Assembly: GCA_020975725.1 (NCBI GenBank)
Contig: QXJR01000003.1
Coordinates: 620,001 to 684,000, forward strand
Reading direction: 5' to 3'
Origin: Picocystis sp. L7
Taxonomy: Eukaryota > Chlorophyta > Picocystophyceae > Picocystales > Picocystaceae
Length of the DNA: 64,000 nucleotides
Below the pieces are notes generated by a model. That model saw only the letters and a list, made by a program, of their open reading frames with translations, made no database searches and was not told the DNA's origin. Position numbers and translations under genes: made by a program. Positions 1-10,626 of this stretch are shown piece by piece. Position 1 is the stretch's first letter; each line of letters starts with the position of its first letter.

Positions 1-2035
1 CCTATCACGGAGTCAACGAGGCAACCGGGTGGATATGCCCAACGGTTTCTAGGACGAGCCCACTCTTGGGTGAGCGCATTGGTCTCCCGTGTAAAGAAGG
101 CTAGACATTGGGCATTGTTTGGCGAGGCAAACAAGTCCCAAGTGAATGGCCCGAATATAATTGAGAACCTCTCAAAAGCCTCACGATTGAGTGCATATTC
201 CACATCGTCGAAGGACAACCTCGGCAAGACAGGTGTCTCGAGAGGGTTGGGGGCAACAAATGTAAGGGTGGACTCGTTAGGGAATGGGTATCAAAGGAAG
301 GTTACTCTCCTCGACCAAGGGGAGATACCAAGTTGCGGTATTGTTGTGCTTGTACGAATGGTCTTGCACGTTTGAGGAACGATGTAATGCTACGTAGGTG
401 TACATCCCCCGTAATGAAGGTGCAAATATGGATGTAATTGATTCGTTGAGTCTTTGCAAGGTCAGGCACCCTCCACCAAACGGGCGTGAGGGTATCACTT
501 CCAAGTGAGATCAAAAGAGAACAGGTCCATTCGAGAGAAGGGCAAGGTACCCGTTGACTAAAAGAAGAGGTAAGTCAATTGAGCTTGAATTCGATACATG
601 GCCGTCCAACTAATTGGGAGACCGAGAGGGCGCTAGAAGTACAACTCTTCCATAGGTCAAGTTGGAAGGAGGAGCATACGCTTGAGTGGAAAGGGTCAAA
701 ATGTGGCCGCTACAAAACCATACGATCCGGACGTGGGGGCCACGTGGCCTTTCACTAACCTTGGCGTTTGGTGGCACTTGCTGCACCTCCTAGTGTGTAA
801 GAAACCACTAGAAGCAGTTCCCGCTTACTTTGGACTCGACTCATCTTTGCAAGCAAAAAGCACGCATCCACGACCCCCACACGACTTTGTTGAGGTTCGT
901 GGACGTGAGGAGGAGACTCACGAATCCTTTCGAGCTACCCCTAAACGAGCAAAGCTGTTTGGTGTGAGCTTCCTAGTTCTTGAGCTCCACCAGTGTGGAG
1001 GAAGTTGCCTTGGAGGTCGTGGAGACGCTTGAGAGGCGGCTCTACCTTCTCCGTTAAGATCGACGTAATGACAAAAAGTGTGTTGGGGGGAATTAAGCAC
1101 TCCTCCCATAGAGGGGCAACCATGTATTGAGGGGTTACAATGGATGAGGAACCAAGAGAGGACAGTGGTTCCTAACAAAAGCTCAAGAGGCGTGGGCTTG
1201 AGTTGACGACTCATTACGGAGATGGAAGGGCATGACTGAAGCCTTCCCCGAGTCAAGCTTTCGCCAAAGATCGCGTGTGGTCTGGCGCGGACGCATCTCC
1301 CATTGTGTAAGAGTGCGGAGTAGTTTGGGTGGATAGAATTTGGTGAATGCTTCGTTGAACACGTAGACCAAGGGGTCGACAAGCGGGGGGTTTATAGTGG
1401 GGACAAGGCGGCGGAGATGGTGTCCCTCGTGCATTTGATCGTAGGAGTGCGTGATGGACGCCTTGTCGATCGCGTGTTGCGCTTCAACCGAGCGAACCCC
1501 GTAAATGGGGCATCGATCACGTGTCTGCCGAGACGTAGTAGGGGGAAACACGTCTCAACAAACGACCACCCACCCAGGTCGGGGATCTTCAATCGACTGG
1601 ATGAAACCGGGGTGGCAAATGTGGGAGAAACCGACCTCCCGCGAAGCCCTAACCGTACAATCTTGCTGACGAGAAAATGGGGGGCGTTCCCCCGTCCGAT
1701 TGCCCCAGGGGCGGTTTATGGTCGATCCAACGGCTTTGCCCGATGATCACGAATCGGCCCTTGTCGCGATTTTTACACCCCTTTTGTGAGCGCATTCCGC
1801 TTTTGCAGCATCGTGTCGGAAGCAACGAGGCGGAACAAGGATTGGCGGTCGACCCATTCGAGGCTAATTGAACGGAACGCAACATACAGGCTACGAGGAC
1901 GCGCATACCGGAAGGTGCTTGCTGCCTGACGCGAGCGCTTTGGAAAAAACTGCACTTCGAAGGTACGAGCAGGGAAAAGACCACAACAAAGGACAGTGAC
2001 ACCTAGTCGACCAGCGTAAGAAAGCCTTACAAGAG
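1..2035. other. gene-poor left end, nothing recognised
   Basis: No open frame here has a family signature I recognise. Short open stretches occur on both strands. The one with the most protein-like composition is on the minus strand at about 1183-1551 and contains the run FNEAFTKFYPPKLLRTL. It has no convincing start or neighbouring exon and could be a remnant of a mobile element or chance. The last 100 bases before 2036 are presumably the promoter and 5' leader of the next gene. Confidence 0.4.
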
Positions 2036-3562
2036 ATGACCGTCCATTCTTGGATGGCGCTCCGAACGAGAATGTGGTTGATCCTCTTGCTTACTGCTCC
2101 ACTGGAGCTGAAGAAAGTGCTTGCACAGGGCCCACTCCCCGCGCCAGGCGCCAATGCCGGATCAAGTGCAGATAGTGAGTCCATGTCTCCTTTTTGGTCG
2201 GCGAATGTGAGTGCTATCAACAATTTTTTTGCTGATGCATTCAACACGGATGTTGTGATAGAGTCGGATCTCTGGGATGAAAGCCCAAAGATGCTCTCTG
2301 CTGGTCTCGGCTTTCTGGACATAATAGGCATTGATACTACCGACGAAACGACTGTCCGAGCTGGTGGTGGTACATGGGAAGCTAATGTTACATGTGCTGA
2401 TGGCGAGGACCCACCAATTGGAGCACTGACTTCGGCAGTATCGCCAACGGTCAATCTTGGTGGATTCAACTGTATCGCAATCGGGTATGGTGGCCTACCA
2501 ATATGCTTCAGTTGGCCAGTTAGACCTCCCACTATCCATCCATCTGCGTTTCTGATCACCTTCAACAATGGGAGCACAATGCAGCCCCCTTGTGCCGGCA
2601 TCCTCCCTAATGTGGAGTACAATGAAAGACACTGCGTGGTGATCTATGGAGACTTTGGCACAAGAAAGCGTTCCACTGATCCACTGGCTGTTTACCCAGT
2701 GAAAGTAGAGGTTGTGCAAAGGTTGCAGCTGATTGGGCCAGATGGGCCCTTTAATGCCACAGGTTTGTCCTTTGAAGGTGGGAGCTCCCCCTATGATACA
2801 GGCAATGGGCCTTATTTCACAGCTGCAAAGCTGAGCAAACTATCAGATGTTGGTGAGGGTGTATTTGCACCTGCGTTCATCAATACCAATGCTTATCCGA
2901 ACGATGGTGTGTCTTTGTATGGCGACAAAGAATCCTTGTACAGGATCCGTCTGTTTTACAGTGGTGGAATGACTCCTGGTGGGGTGAAAGGATTGCAGCC
3001 GGTGGACTTTGCAAAGCACTTTTATCTTGCAGCAACCCACAGCAATGGCGAGCAGATGAACATTACTGAAACTACAGAGTCTTACGACGTTGGTGCTGGC
3101 ACCATTTCAGTCCTAGGTCTGGCGGACACAGGTATTGCTCAGGCGCAGTACGATGCTTGCTATATTGAGGACACAGATAACTATATTGACATCATTGTCG
3201 ATGCTTCTAGCAAAGCAGCAGCAAGTGCAATCACTGCAGTTGAAGCTTTTCAAGAGGGTTACACAAGTCTTTACAATCCCGGTGGCCCCGGGAATGACCC
3301 TACCCCAGACGTCCTGTTCACTGCTCCGACATCTCCACAAAGAGTTGCGGTCAAGAATGCCATTGACGTGCCTCTGACTGTGACCTACTGTACAGATGTC
3401 AATGGTAGAGTGAGCCGGGACCCTGAAGTGTGTTCCCAAGTGTATGGTCCAGATGGTGGTGAAATACCCGATGATTCGAATAACGCTCATAGGTTCATGC
3501 ACTTTGCACTGTCATGGGTCAATCTTGCAGGCTTGTTTTGCGTGACGGTGCTTGCTTTGTAG
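2036..3562 (+). CDS. secreted, probably GPI-anchored protein of unknown function
   Basis: A 508-residue protein starting at an ATG. Residues about 8-31 form a hydrophobic signal peptide ending near LAQG. The last 20 residues are hydrophobic (HFALSWVNLAGLFCVTVLAL) and follow a small-residue and Ser/Asn-rich segment, as in a GPI-attachment signal. Several N-glycosylation sequons (NVS, NVT, NGS, NAT, NIT) and paired cysteines fit an extracellular or wall-associated protein. I recognise no catalytic motif or named domain. The signal and tail are seen; cell-surface location is inferred; function is unknown. The next gene is on the same strand 480 bp downstream. Confidence 0.8.
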   Translation: MTVHSWMALRTRMWLILLLTAPLELKKVLAQGPLPAPGANAGSSADSESMSPFWSANVSAINNFFADAFNTDVVIESDLWDESPKMLSAGLGFLDIIGIDTTDETTVRAGGGTWEANVTCADGEDPPIGALTSAVSPTVNLGGFNCIAIGYGGLPICFSWPVRPPTIHPSAFLITFNNGSTMQPPCAGILPNVEYNERHCVVIYGDFGTRKRSTDPLAVYPVKVEVVQRLQLIGPDGPFNATGLSFEGGSSPYDTGNGPYFTAAKLSKLSDVGEGVFAPAFINTNAYPNDGVSLYGDKESLYRIRLFYSGGMTPGGVKGLQPVDFAKHFYLAATHSNGEQMNITETTESYDVGAGTISVLGLADTGIAQAQYDACYIEDTDNYIDIIVDASSKAAASAITAVEAFQEGYTSLYNPGGPGNDPTPDVLFTAPTSPQRVAVKNAIDVPLTVTYCTDVNGRVSRDPEVCSQVYGPDGGEIPDDSNNAHRFMHFALSWVNLAGLFCVTVLAL

Positions 3563-4045
3563 GCTATCGTGTTACTTCTTCACGCCAAGGTTGCCCCTGG
3601 AAAGCTTGGGTTGGGCACACTCTTCAGCATTTCTTGGTCGGGAACATCCTACACACGTACAGAGCTGTGCCGTTTGTGCTTTTGCATTTGCCAAGGGCGC
3701 TTTAAGGTTGGTTTGATTTTCTGTTAATCTTTTCGCTCCTCGTCCTTGTGTCTTGAGAAGCATCCACATCAGGAAATGCAGGATCCTGCTTGGGTCCTTT
3801 CCCATGTTCCTGCCGGTTGTTTCTTTCTCGCTGCTTCACCACCGCGCCTTCGAAAGGCACGATCCATCCGGTCTAAAACCGGATCCCTTCGGGTTCAGAC
3901 CTGGTGATCCTCCAATCGGCTCCGGTTGGGGATCCACCCTCGCAAGTCGATCCATTGGAGAAGAAACTCCCGTCGAGGTCCGTTGCGCGTCGCGTCGGCA
4001 TCGTCGACGCGCTTCCACGGCACCTGCCTCTTGATTGTTGGCGAT
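3563..4045. promoter_or_regulatory. intergenic region, 3' UTR and promoter of the EEP gene
   Basis: 483 bp without a supported gene. The part from about 3850 to 4020 is GC-rich, with repeated GGATCC and GGTT/AACC pieces and a GTCGAC site, resembling the 5' regions of other genes in this window. No tRNA or ncRNA structure was recognised. Confidence 0.4.
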
Positions 4046-5077
4046 ATGGCGCACGTTCCTGTTCCACCTCCAGGCACATGGATCCAGGAAGACTTTCGAC
4101 GGGGAAGGATTGGGCGGACGGCGGAGGAGAGGGACGCGAACGGTAAGATAAGAGCAGTGCAGTGGAATGTGGAACGTGGATACCAACTCCAAGGCGTGGT
4201 GGAAGAGCTACGACAGGTGGACGCAGATGTTGTCTGCCTGCAAGAGATTGACATTGGATGCGAAAGATCTCAATGGAAGGACACGGGCAGGGAAATTGCA
4301 CAGGCGTTGGAAATGAACTATTGCTACGTGACGGAGTTCGAAGAAATACACTCCAGGACAAGGAGCCCCGAACAACAAGGAGGTGGCGTGCACGGAAACG
4401 CCATTCTCACACGATACGACATTGAAGAGGTTTACGTGATCCACCACAAGTTCCATCCAGTCGACTGGGAAAAGGATGGAGAGAACCTGCATGGAGAACC
4501 AAGGAAGGGAGAGAGAGTGCAGATTGCAGCAAGGATAAAAACACCCTTCACCGAATTCATGGCCTATTCAGTGCATCTCGAGGTCTTCTGTGGAATGCTG
4601 GCCAGGTTGAAGCAGTTTGCCGATGTGGTCGAACACGTAAAGTCATCCATTGGCAAGGGGCATGGAAACATACTTATTGGTGGGGATCTCAACACCATGG
4701 CGCATGGGATAGCCAGGCTCAGTCCGCGGTACTGCTGCGACCGGATGCGTTTTCGAACCCTCGGAACCACAGAGGGCGAGTGGTTTAGGAAGAATTTTCT
4801 CGAGGTCAAGGAAAGCAGGCCACCGACGAATCACCGTCAAATGCTGACATCGTTTGGATTTTCCAACAGCGAGTGCATGGTCCTCACAAACCCAGATCTT
4901 ACAGACCCGTTTGACTGTGTCAAGGACTACACCATTTACAATCACTGGGGGTTGATGAAGGCAAAGGTTGACTGGTTGTTGACACGGAACTTTCTGGTAA
5001 AACGCAGCAAGATGGGCAATCTGGACTTTGCCTCCTCTGACCACCGTTGGCTGATGGTCGAGGGAGAGTTTCAGTAA
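4046..5077 (+). CDS. endonuclease/exonuclease/phosphatase (EEP) family protein
   Basis: A 343-residue protein of the EEP/DNase I-like fold, metal-dependent phosphoesterases that cut nucleic acid or phospholipid phosphodiesters. Seen in order: WNVERG (residues about 40-45, substrate/metal Asn), LQEID (65-69, metal-binding Glu), GVHGNAILTR (114-123), YSVHLE (174-179), GGDLNT (212-217, catalytic Asp/Asn) and SSDHRW (330-335, general-base Asp-His). All canonical catalytic residues are present. The ATG at 4046 is preferred because it gives a short leader before the domain; the frame stays open further upstream. Substrate is not predictable; the closest feel is to uncharacterised plant and algal EEP proteins rather than APE1 or CCR4. 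Confidence 0.85.
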   Translation: MAHVPVPPPGTWIQEDFRRGRIGRTAEERDANGKIRAVQWNVERGYQLQGVVEELRQVDADVVCLQEIDIGCERSQWKDTGREIAQALEMNYCYVTEFEEIHSRTRSPEQQGGGVHGNAILTRYDIEEVYVIHHKFHPVDWEKDGENLHGEPRKGERVQIAARIKTPFTEFMAYSVHLEVFCGMLARLKQFADVVEHVKSSIGKGHGNILIGGDLNTMAHGIARLSPRYCCDRMRFRTLGTTEGEWFRKNFLEVKESRPPTNHRQMLTSFGFSNSECMVLTNPDLTDPFDCVKDYTIYNHWGLMKAKVDWLLTRNFLVKRSKMGNLDFASSDHRWLMVEGEFQ

Positions 5078-5317
5078 CGCAAGAACTGAGGCTTTCCAAA
5101 ATGCAGCGGAACGCTCGACTTTTATTTTTATAACAAAGAAATTTTTATCAGTTGGAGTGAAGAGACACAAGGGGTTCGCAATGAGAGTTGCTGTTCCCCT
5201 TGTGTTGTCAGTGCTTTGATATGAAAGTGCAATTGGGATATTCATGAATGCTCACATTCGAGGCAATCCAAGATAAAAGTGCTGATCTTTGCAGTTGTTG
5301 CAAAACTGAGGCTTTGG

Positions 5318-6724
5318 CTAGCCGACTGCAGTGGTTGGATTGAAAAATTCGTGCTCCAACAGGTTCCTTGCGGATGGCCTGTCTTTGGGGTCATACTGTA
5401 GGAGTTTGGCCAGGCAATCACTAACCGTGGTCACCATATCTGGATCATTGACGACCGTTGCGATCATTTCCCTGAGTGGCAACATCTTGGCAAGTGCCTT
5501 CCTGCATCGTTCTGCTCTGGGGCTGTTATCAGGGTACATGGGCTTGCCTTCTCCGATGCAGTCAAAACCATTCTCCCTTGCTCTCTCCACAATATCTTGG
5601 GGGCATGGTCCTAAGGCAGCGTTCATCATGGCCAAGTGCTCGGTGTCCTCGTGAGTTTGGAAGAGTGCTTCTCCCGATATAAGCTCAAACAGGACGCAGC
5701 CGATGCTCCACATGTCGCAGGGGAAGCTCCAACCTAGGCCAAGAATTATTTCAGGTGCTCTGTAGTGGCGTGTGGAAACCACCTTGGGATGGTGGCCGTC
5801 TTTAAAGGCAGTGCTTCCAAAATCAATAAGTTTGATTCCGTTGCTCTGTGGTTCTCTCAATGTGCGTGTCCCATACTTGACTTTCTTCCATGCCTTTTCG
5901 AAGAGGATGTTCTCAGGCTTCAAGTCTGTGTGTATCATTTCCAAATCGTGCATACTGGATACTGCTTGCAGCAGCTGTTTTCCGAGCTCCTTGACAATTT
6001 CCAGTCGAAAGGGCAGGTATCCGTTCTTTCGGAGGAGATCATACAGGGTCGGGCCCAGCTTTTCAAACACAATGCAAATGTATCCCCTGTAGTCGAACCA
6101 TCCCAAGAGCTCGACCACGTTCTTCGCTTTGATGGCCTTCAGCATGGCCAGCACGTCGATTTCGAGCAAGGCGGCTTGCCTATACTTTTCGATGCTCTTG
6201 ATGACTTTCAGGGCCACGCAGCTGCGTTCCACCCGATCCCAGCACTCAAAGACCCTACCGAAGGTTCCCTCTCCAATCTTCGCGAGTATTTTGAACCTCG
6301 GAGTGATGTTTTCTCCCAGTTCGTAATCGTAATGTCCGTCCTGCAGCGTCCGTTGGTTCGGTGCACCCGATTGGGTCAGTCTCACGGATCCACCCGTCGG
6401 CTGTGCGTTTCTCCGTTCTTCGCGCGCGTTTTCCCTCACCTTTCCTGGCTGTCGTTCTGGTGGGGATCGTTTGTCCTGGAGTCCTGGATAGGCTTCCTTC
6501 TGCGTGGGCAGAGGTGGCGGGATGGCGGTGCGCAGCACCTTGGGTCGTTTCATCGCCGGTCCGTCGCTCACTTCCGGCGCTTCCTGGCTTCGTTTTCGAT
6601 CCCTCTCGTTCCTGTGCGTTCCCGCCGATTCCACCTCTTCCCTGCACCCTCGCCATCTCTTCCTCGTCCGCTCTTCGAGCCCGTTCCTCGTCCCATTGGC
6701 TGCGTCGGTTCGCCGCATCGCCAT
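5318..6724 (-). CDS. LAMMER/CLK dual-specificity protein kinase
   Basis: A 468-residue kinase. Residues 1-135 are a charged, Arg-rich tail, as in CLK kinases that phosphorylate SR splicing factors in the nucleus. The catalytic domain fills the rest: G-loop GEGTFGRV (about 151-158), VAIK-like ALKVIK, catalytic loop HTDLKPEN (265-272), IDFGS (300-304) and RAPEIILG. The LAMMER signature is present in diverged form, EHLAMMNAALGP (362-373), where the classic text is EHLAMMERILGP. The Thr in HTDLKPEN, in place of the usual Arg of HRD kinases, is typical of the family. The first in-frame ATG at 6724 is the chosen start. It diverges from RAD9 across a 685-bp shared promoter. Confidence 0.92.
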   Translation of the reverse strand: MAMRRTDAANGTRNGLEERTRKRWRGCREEVESAGTHRNERDRKRSQEAPEVSDGPAMKRPKVLRTAIPPPLPTQKEAYPGLQDKRSPPERQPGKVRENAREERRNAQPTGGSVRLTQSGAPNQRTLQDGHYDYELGENITPRFKILAKIGEGTFGRVFECWDRVERSCVALKVIKSIEKYRQAALLEIDVLAMLKAIKAKNVVELLGWFDYRGYICIVFEKLGPTLYDLLRKNGYLPFRLEIVKELGKQLLQAVSSMHDLEMIHTDLKPENILFEKAWKKVKYGTRTLREPQSNGIKLIDFGSTAFKDGHHPKVVSTRHYRAPEIILGLGWSFPCDMWSIGCVLFELISGEALFQTHEDTEHLAMMNAALGPCPQDIVERARENGFDCIGEGKPMYPDNSPRAERCRKALAKMLPLREMIATVVNDPDMVTTVSDCLAKLLQYDPKDRPSARNLLEHEFFNPTTAVG

Positions 6725-7409
6725 TCCAGGGTCAGACGGTTGTGTGGTTCGCCGAGTCTCCACCCCACACCCCTAGGCCCTCCTCTGCAGCACGCGATGA
6801 AACGGAGGAGCAAGAGGGGGAGAGGGACCCCACACGGGACGAAGATACGGACGAATGGCGTGGAGGAAAGAAAGGGAACGTCTCAGATCCCCCCTGCGAG
6901 ACGTCGGATGGGCTCGGGGACAAGCCGGGAGGGAGGAGGGTCGGGGGAGGGTTTGAGACGCACCGAACCCGAGGCCGGGAACGCCCCGGTGTCGTGCGGT
7001 CCCACCACGCCCCCACCCGAAGGGGTTTGCGACGAGGGGCTTTCTTTTTCCATCGCTCGCAGAGGCGCGCTCTTTACCAAGGATTACTCCTGTCAATCCC
7101 AAACTCCTCGGCGGTACGTGTCGCCCCTTCGTCGACCCATCGGAGACCCTCCCCGGCTTCTCCCCGAAAGTTCTGCGGTCCATCGAGCCCCCCCGATCCG
7201 CTGTCCAATGGGAAGCCTCCGATCTGCCAGCTCATCGATCCCACCTGGTGGATCGGATGAGACCTCCACCTCGGGTGCCCGGGATCGCATCCACCTCACC
7301 GAAACGTGGTACCGTGTCCCCTTGGGTGAACTTCTGGGGGTTAACCTCGGGGAAGGCGACGGTTTCCCGCGAGAAACAGAAACCGTCCGTCGCGCGAACG
7401 GACCACGCC
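6725..7409. promoter_or_regulatory. divergent promoter between LAMMER kinase and RAD9
   Basis: 685 bp between two divergent start codons. It is very GC-rich, with runs of C and G, GGATCC/GGATCG and AACCCGAGG/GGGTTCG-type pieces. Long open frames here have no protein-family features and are composition artefacts. No TATA box was recognised. Confidence 0.5.
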
Positions 7410-8522
7410 ATGACGATGCGGTTCGCGTGCGACAGCGGACAGACGAGGCACCTCTCCCGCGTGTTGCAGACGATGGGGAGGGTGGGAACCGAAGTCACCC
7501 TCGAAGCACTGCCGAAAAAGATGGTCCTGCGATGCATCAACACCTCGAGGACCGCCTACCTCGCGGCTACCTTCCACGAAGGTTTCTTCGAACAATACGC
7601 CCTGCAGGACACGAACAGCCTCCAGACGGGACTGATCATCAAGTCCTTCTGGAATGTGTTCAGGAACACCAAGGTCAATCGTATCAGCGCGGAGTTGAAA
7701 GACAAATCCTCTCGGATGGACGTCGTCGTCAACTGCCAGAACGGGCTCAAAAAGTACTACGGGGTGCTCTGCATCGATGCGGAAGTGCTCTGCTCCGCCC
7801 TAGACAGGCAGGCGATGCCCAACTCGCTACTCGCGGACGCCAAGGAGTTCAGCAGGCTCCTGGCTCACTTCGACAACCACCTCGACGAAGTGACGCTCGT
7901 TGCCACCCCACAAGACGAGGCACGAAGGACAGATGGGCCGACCTTGCAGCTCAAGAGTTTTATTGATCCAGAAATGAAAAACTGGGAAAATATTCTGCAA
8001 ACAAACATCACCATGGATGCAAGAGACATGCTTTTAGAATTCAAACACACCACCGATGAGGCGTTCGAAGCATCCTTCAATCGGAGCGACTTCAAGGCCA
8101 TGGTCGTCTACTGTGAGCTGATCGGAGCGCAGGTCCGCATGTACTACCACTCTCCAGGAATGCCAGTCTTCGTCACGCCAGAAATGCCTCATGGCCATTC
8201 ACCAGATGTGCATGTGGACGCAGAACTGATGTTGTCCACGCAGCACGAGCCAGAAAATCACGAGCAAGCGGCACCACTACCACCGACCCAGATAGAAGGA
8301 GAGGACAATTTTGAAGATGCACCCACCCTCACACCATCAAACGGCTCAGCAGGCAACAAAAGGAAGGCCTCCAGCCAAGCCAACGGTAGCAAACGAAGCA
8401 AGACCCCTCTTGGTTTCGACACGTTGGAAGGGAATGACCACAGCACCCCCTCGCTCGAACCTTCAGACGAAGAAGAGCTGCCTGCCACCCCACCTGAAGA
8501 ACGCACAAGATTTTTGGAATAA
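7410..8522 (+). CDS. RAD9: RAD9 subunit of the 9-1-1 checkpoint clamp
   Basis: A 370-residue Rad9 homologue, a PCNA-like subunit that with RAD1 and HUS1 is loaded at damaged DNA to signal the S/G2 checkpoint. The N-terminus (MTMRFACDSG, then LEALPKKMVLRCINTSRTAY and FFEQY) matches the conserved first PCNA fold of Rad9. Two PCNA-like folds span roughly residues 1-270. The remainder is an acidic, Ser/Thr/Pro-rich tail ending near residue 370, the usual site of checkpoint-kinase phosphorylation and TopBP1 binding. A basic cluster (KRKASS, KRSKTP) resembles a nuclear signal. The start at 7410 begins exactly where homology begins. AATAAA overlaps the stop, and the convergent neighbour ends 15 bp away. 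Confidence 0.88.
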   Translation: MTMRFACDSGQTRHLSRVLQTMGRVGTEVTLEALPKKMVLRCINTSRTAYLAATFHEGFFEQYALQDTNSLQTGLIIKSFWNVFRNTKVNRISAELKDKSSRMDVVVNCQNGLKKYYGVLCIDAEVLCSALDRQAMPNSLLADAKEFSRLLAHFDNHLDEVTLVATPQDEARRTDGPTLQLKSFIDPEMKNWENILQTNITMDARDMLLEFKHTTDEAFEASFNRSDFKAMVVYCELIGAQVRMYYHSPGMPVFVTPEMPHGHSPDVHVDAELMLSTQHEPENHEQAAPLPPTQIEGEDNFEDAPTLTPSNGSAGNKRKASSQANGSKRSKTPLGFDTLEGNDHSTPSLEPSDEEELPATPPEERTRFLE

Positions 8523-8523
8523 A
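8518..8523 (+). terminator. AATAAA overlapping the RAD9 stop codon
   Basis: The hexamer AATAAA contains the TAA stop of RAD9. Its role as a polyadenylation signal is inferred from position; cleavage would then fall inside the 3' part of the convergent methyltransferase gene. Confidence 0.45.
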
Positions 8524-8537
8524 TACAATAGCTGGCG

Positions 8538-9560
8538 CTATTTCTCTCGAGTCATACGGACAGGGCAAAACAATGCCACGTGTCCTTCCTGCAGGCAGAG
8601 GTGGCAGGTTTCGTGATCGTAGGGACAAGTGCTCCTCTTCTTGCAACCTTCCCTTGTGTAGTTTTGATACCGGCAGATGATGTTTCCTGCAGGGTTGCAC
8701 TTTTTGGGGGCCTTGAGGGGATGTTGATACCAGCTCCTCGTGACGCGTTCCTGCAGTCTTTGCCACCATTTGTGTGGCTCTCGAACCCGTCCGCTTTCGT
8801 CTGCCCACGTTTGCACGCCGTTGCACTTCTCTCTCATCAACGTGGCGTGCATCGCCTGGCTCTTGACCACAATCAACCGGGGATCGAGGTGCTCCTCCAC
8901 CCATTGGACTAGCCGCACGACGGCGCTGAGTTCTCGGTTCCCGCCAATGTCCAGGAACACCACGTTGTACCCTTGGGCCAGCTGCAGGACTTTGTCTGGT
9001 TCCAGAAAAGGATCCGATCTTTCGAATTGAAGCCATGGGAAATCTTCTCGGGTCTTGTTCACGTTCTCCTTGGAGTTGTCCACGCCGATGACCCATCGCG
9101 CATGCTGCGCCAGCGTCTGCGTGCACAGTCCTAGCGACGATCCCAGCTCCAGCACGTAGTCTTCTCTCGTCACTTCCGAACGCGCAAGCTTTCGATATGC
9201 GTCGGTGCTGGCGGTGACCACACCGCACCGTTGTAGGGACGGCTGGCTGCGCACTGGCGCCATCCTGGCAGGTCTCACGTTTGCTTCCAATCCACAGCAG
9301 TCGAACTTCACCTTCACGCGCGCGTCTGCGACGCCTCCGTTCTCTCCTGGCGGTGTGCATTCGACCACGTGTGCGCGTCCTGTGTCGCGTTCGGACCGCA
9401 GCGACACGTACGTCGGGTCTCCTGCTCGCCATCGCGTCGGTCCAGGCGCAGGTGCGACGAACCACGTGCGCGGCTCCTCGCTGGTGCGCGGCCTCGGAGC
9501 CAGGAGCACCTCCTGTGGCGTAGGTGCTTCGTAGCGCGTCCTCCCGCAGCCGCACGGCAT
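8538..9560 (-). CDS. SAM-dependent methyltransferase with CCCH finger and zinc knuckle
   Basis: A 340-residue protein. A Rossmann-type methyltransferase core is visible: motif I VLELGSSLGLCT (residues about 136-147), motif II GVDNS, and an acidic/hydrophobic strand VVFLDIGG. The last 45 residues carry a CCCH-type finger (C-x9-C-x5-C-x3-H) immediately followed by a CCHC zinc knuckle (CHLCLQEGHVALFC, C-x2-C-x4-H-x4-C). Fingers of these types bind single-stranded RNA, so an RNA methyltransferase is a reasonable inference, but neither substrate nor family name is known to me. The ATG at 9560 was chosen as the nearest start to the conserved body. It is convergent with RAD9. Confidence 0.75.
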   Translation of the reverse strand: MPCGCGRTRYEAPTPQEVLLAPRPRTSEEPRTWFVAPAPGPTRWRAGDPTYVSLRSERDTGRAHVVECTPPGENGGVADARVKVKFDCCGLEANVRPARMAPVRSQPSLQRCGVVTASTDAYRKLARSEVTREDYVLELGSSLGLCTQTLAQHARWVIGVDNSKENVNKTREDFPWLQFERSDPFLEPDKVLQLAQGYNVVFLDIGGNRELSAVVRLVQWVEEHLDPRLIVVKSQAMHATLMREKCNGVQTWADESGRVREPHKWWQRLQERVTRSWYQHPLKAPKKCNPAGNIICRYQNYTREGCKKRSTCPYDHETCHLCLQEGHVALFCPVRMTREK

Positions 9561-10626
9561 GGCGACCGCCAAGTCTCGTCCTGTTTCCTCATGGACGTGG
9601 AAGGGGGCTTGGGTTTGGGTAGATGAACTGCAAATTCCACCCACCAACACCAACCCAAGGCATGAACCGAACCCACCATGTCATGACCACGTCCAAAACA
9701 TGGCACGGATGGAAGCGATCAAACAAAAGGTTCGATCTTCTTTCGCAAGGCGACGCACCGTGGCGAACGCGGTCAGACAGGCCATGCCAAGAACTGCACC
9801 GCAGGCCACACCCAATCGTGCCAAGCATGGCTGCCTCAGAACTCAAAGGAACAAGGTGTAGCCATGTACCAAGTTGGGGATATGACACACAGAAAAACAC
9901 GCAACAGGGGGGCTTGCACGAAGGAGCTCAGATCTATGGCAATGCCAACACTCACCATAAAAAGATGGGATACATAATCCCAGCTGTTTCACCAGCGCTG
10001 GAATGCGAGTGTAGTGAAGATTGCAGATTCCGGAAGGCGGACGCCGCTCCATGCTACGCACCCCCACTAGCTGGCCATCGACACCTCTTCAGGGCCATTC
10101 CTGAAGTGGTGTCCTACCGAGGCTTAGATGTGACAAGCAAATGAAAAAACGGCCCACTGTATCTGCTTGTAACCTGCATGCTCAGACTACTTATTGATTA
10201 TCCGAGAACTTCTCGGGGGATCGTTCATTGCCTTGTCTAAAAAGCAAAACAAGTCCGACTCCTGCAGCAAAGCTCTCCCAGACTATCTGAAGTGATGCCT
10301 TGACTTATCGGCCCCATTTGGTGCAGCTTTGTTGACAGGTTCGCTTGGGTGTTGTCATGGACAATGGAACTGTTCGTGGTTCGTTTCTTGCATCTCCACG
10401 CCCCGGCATCCATGCAAACCTTCCTTCTCGCGTCAACACTGTGTAAGCCTGGACTCTTGACTGGCATGATTTCATCCAAACATTGCTTTGCTGCTGGCAA
10501 CAACCTCTACTTGGGCAATATTGAGATCGGCTGCCAACAGTTGACCTCGCTTCAAAGCATCCACAGGGATAATGGATGTGGATACGCCCTTGCTGGTACC
10601 ACGGAGGAATTGCCTGGTGCTATTTC
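9561..10626. other. 1.07-kb intergenic region
   Basis: No supported gene. Plus-strand open frames reach 173 codons, but their composition (many His, Pro, Arg and no domain) is that of non-coding sequence. The right end downstream of the CWC24 stop is the 3' flank of that gene; the left end is the promoter of the methyltransferase gene. Confidence 0.45.

Noticed and set aside
1183-1551. Remnant of a mobile-element protein
   Set aside because: Composition looks protein-like but I could not tie it to any family, so it is only mentioned in the region note.
5765-7966. 733-codon plus-strand frame opposite the LAMMER kinase and into RAD9
   Set aside because: It is antisense to clear kinase motifs and out of frame with RAD9; no family features of its own.
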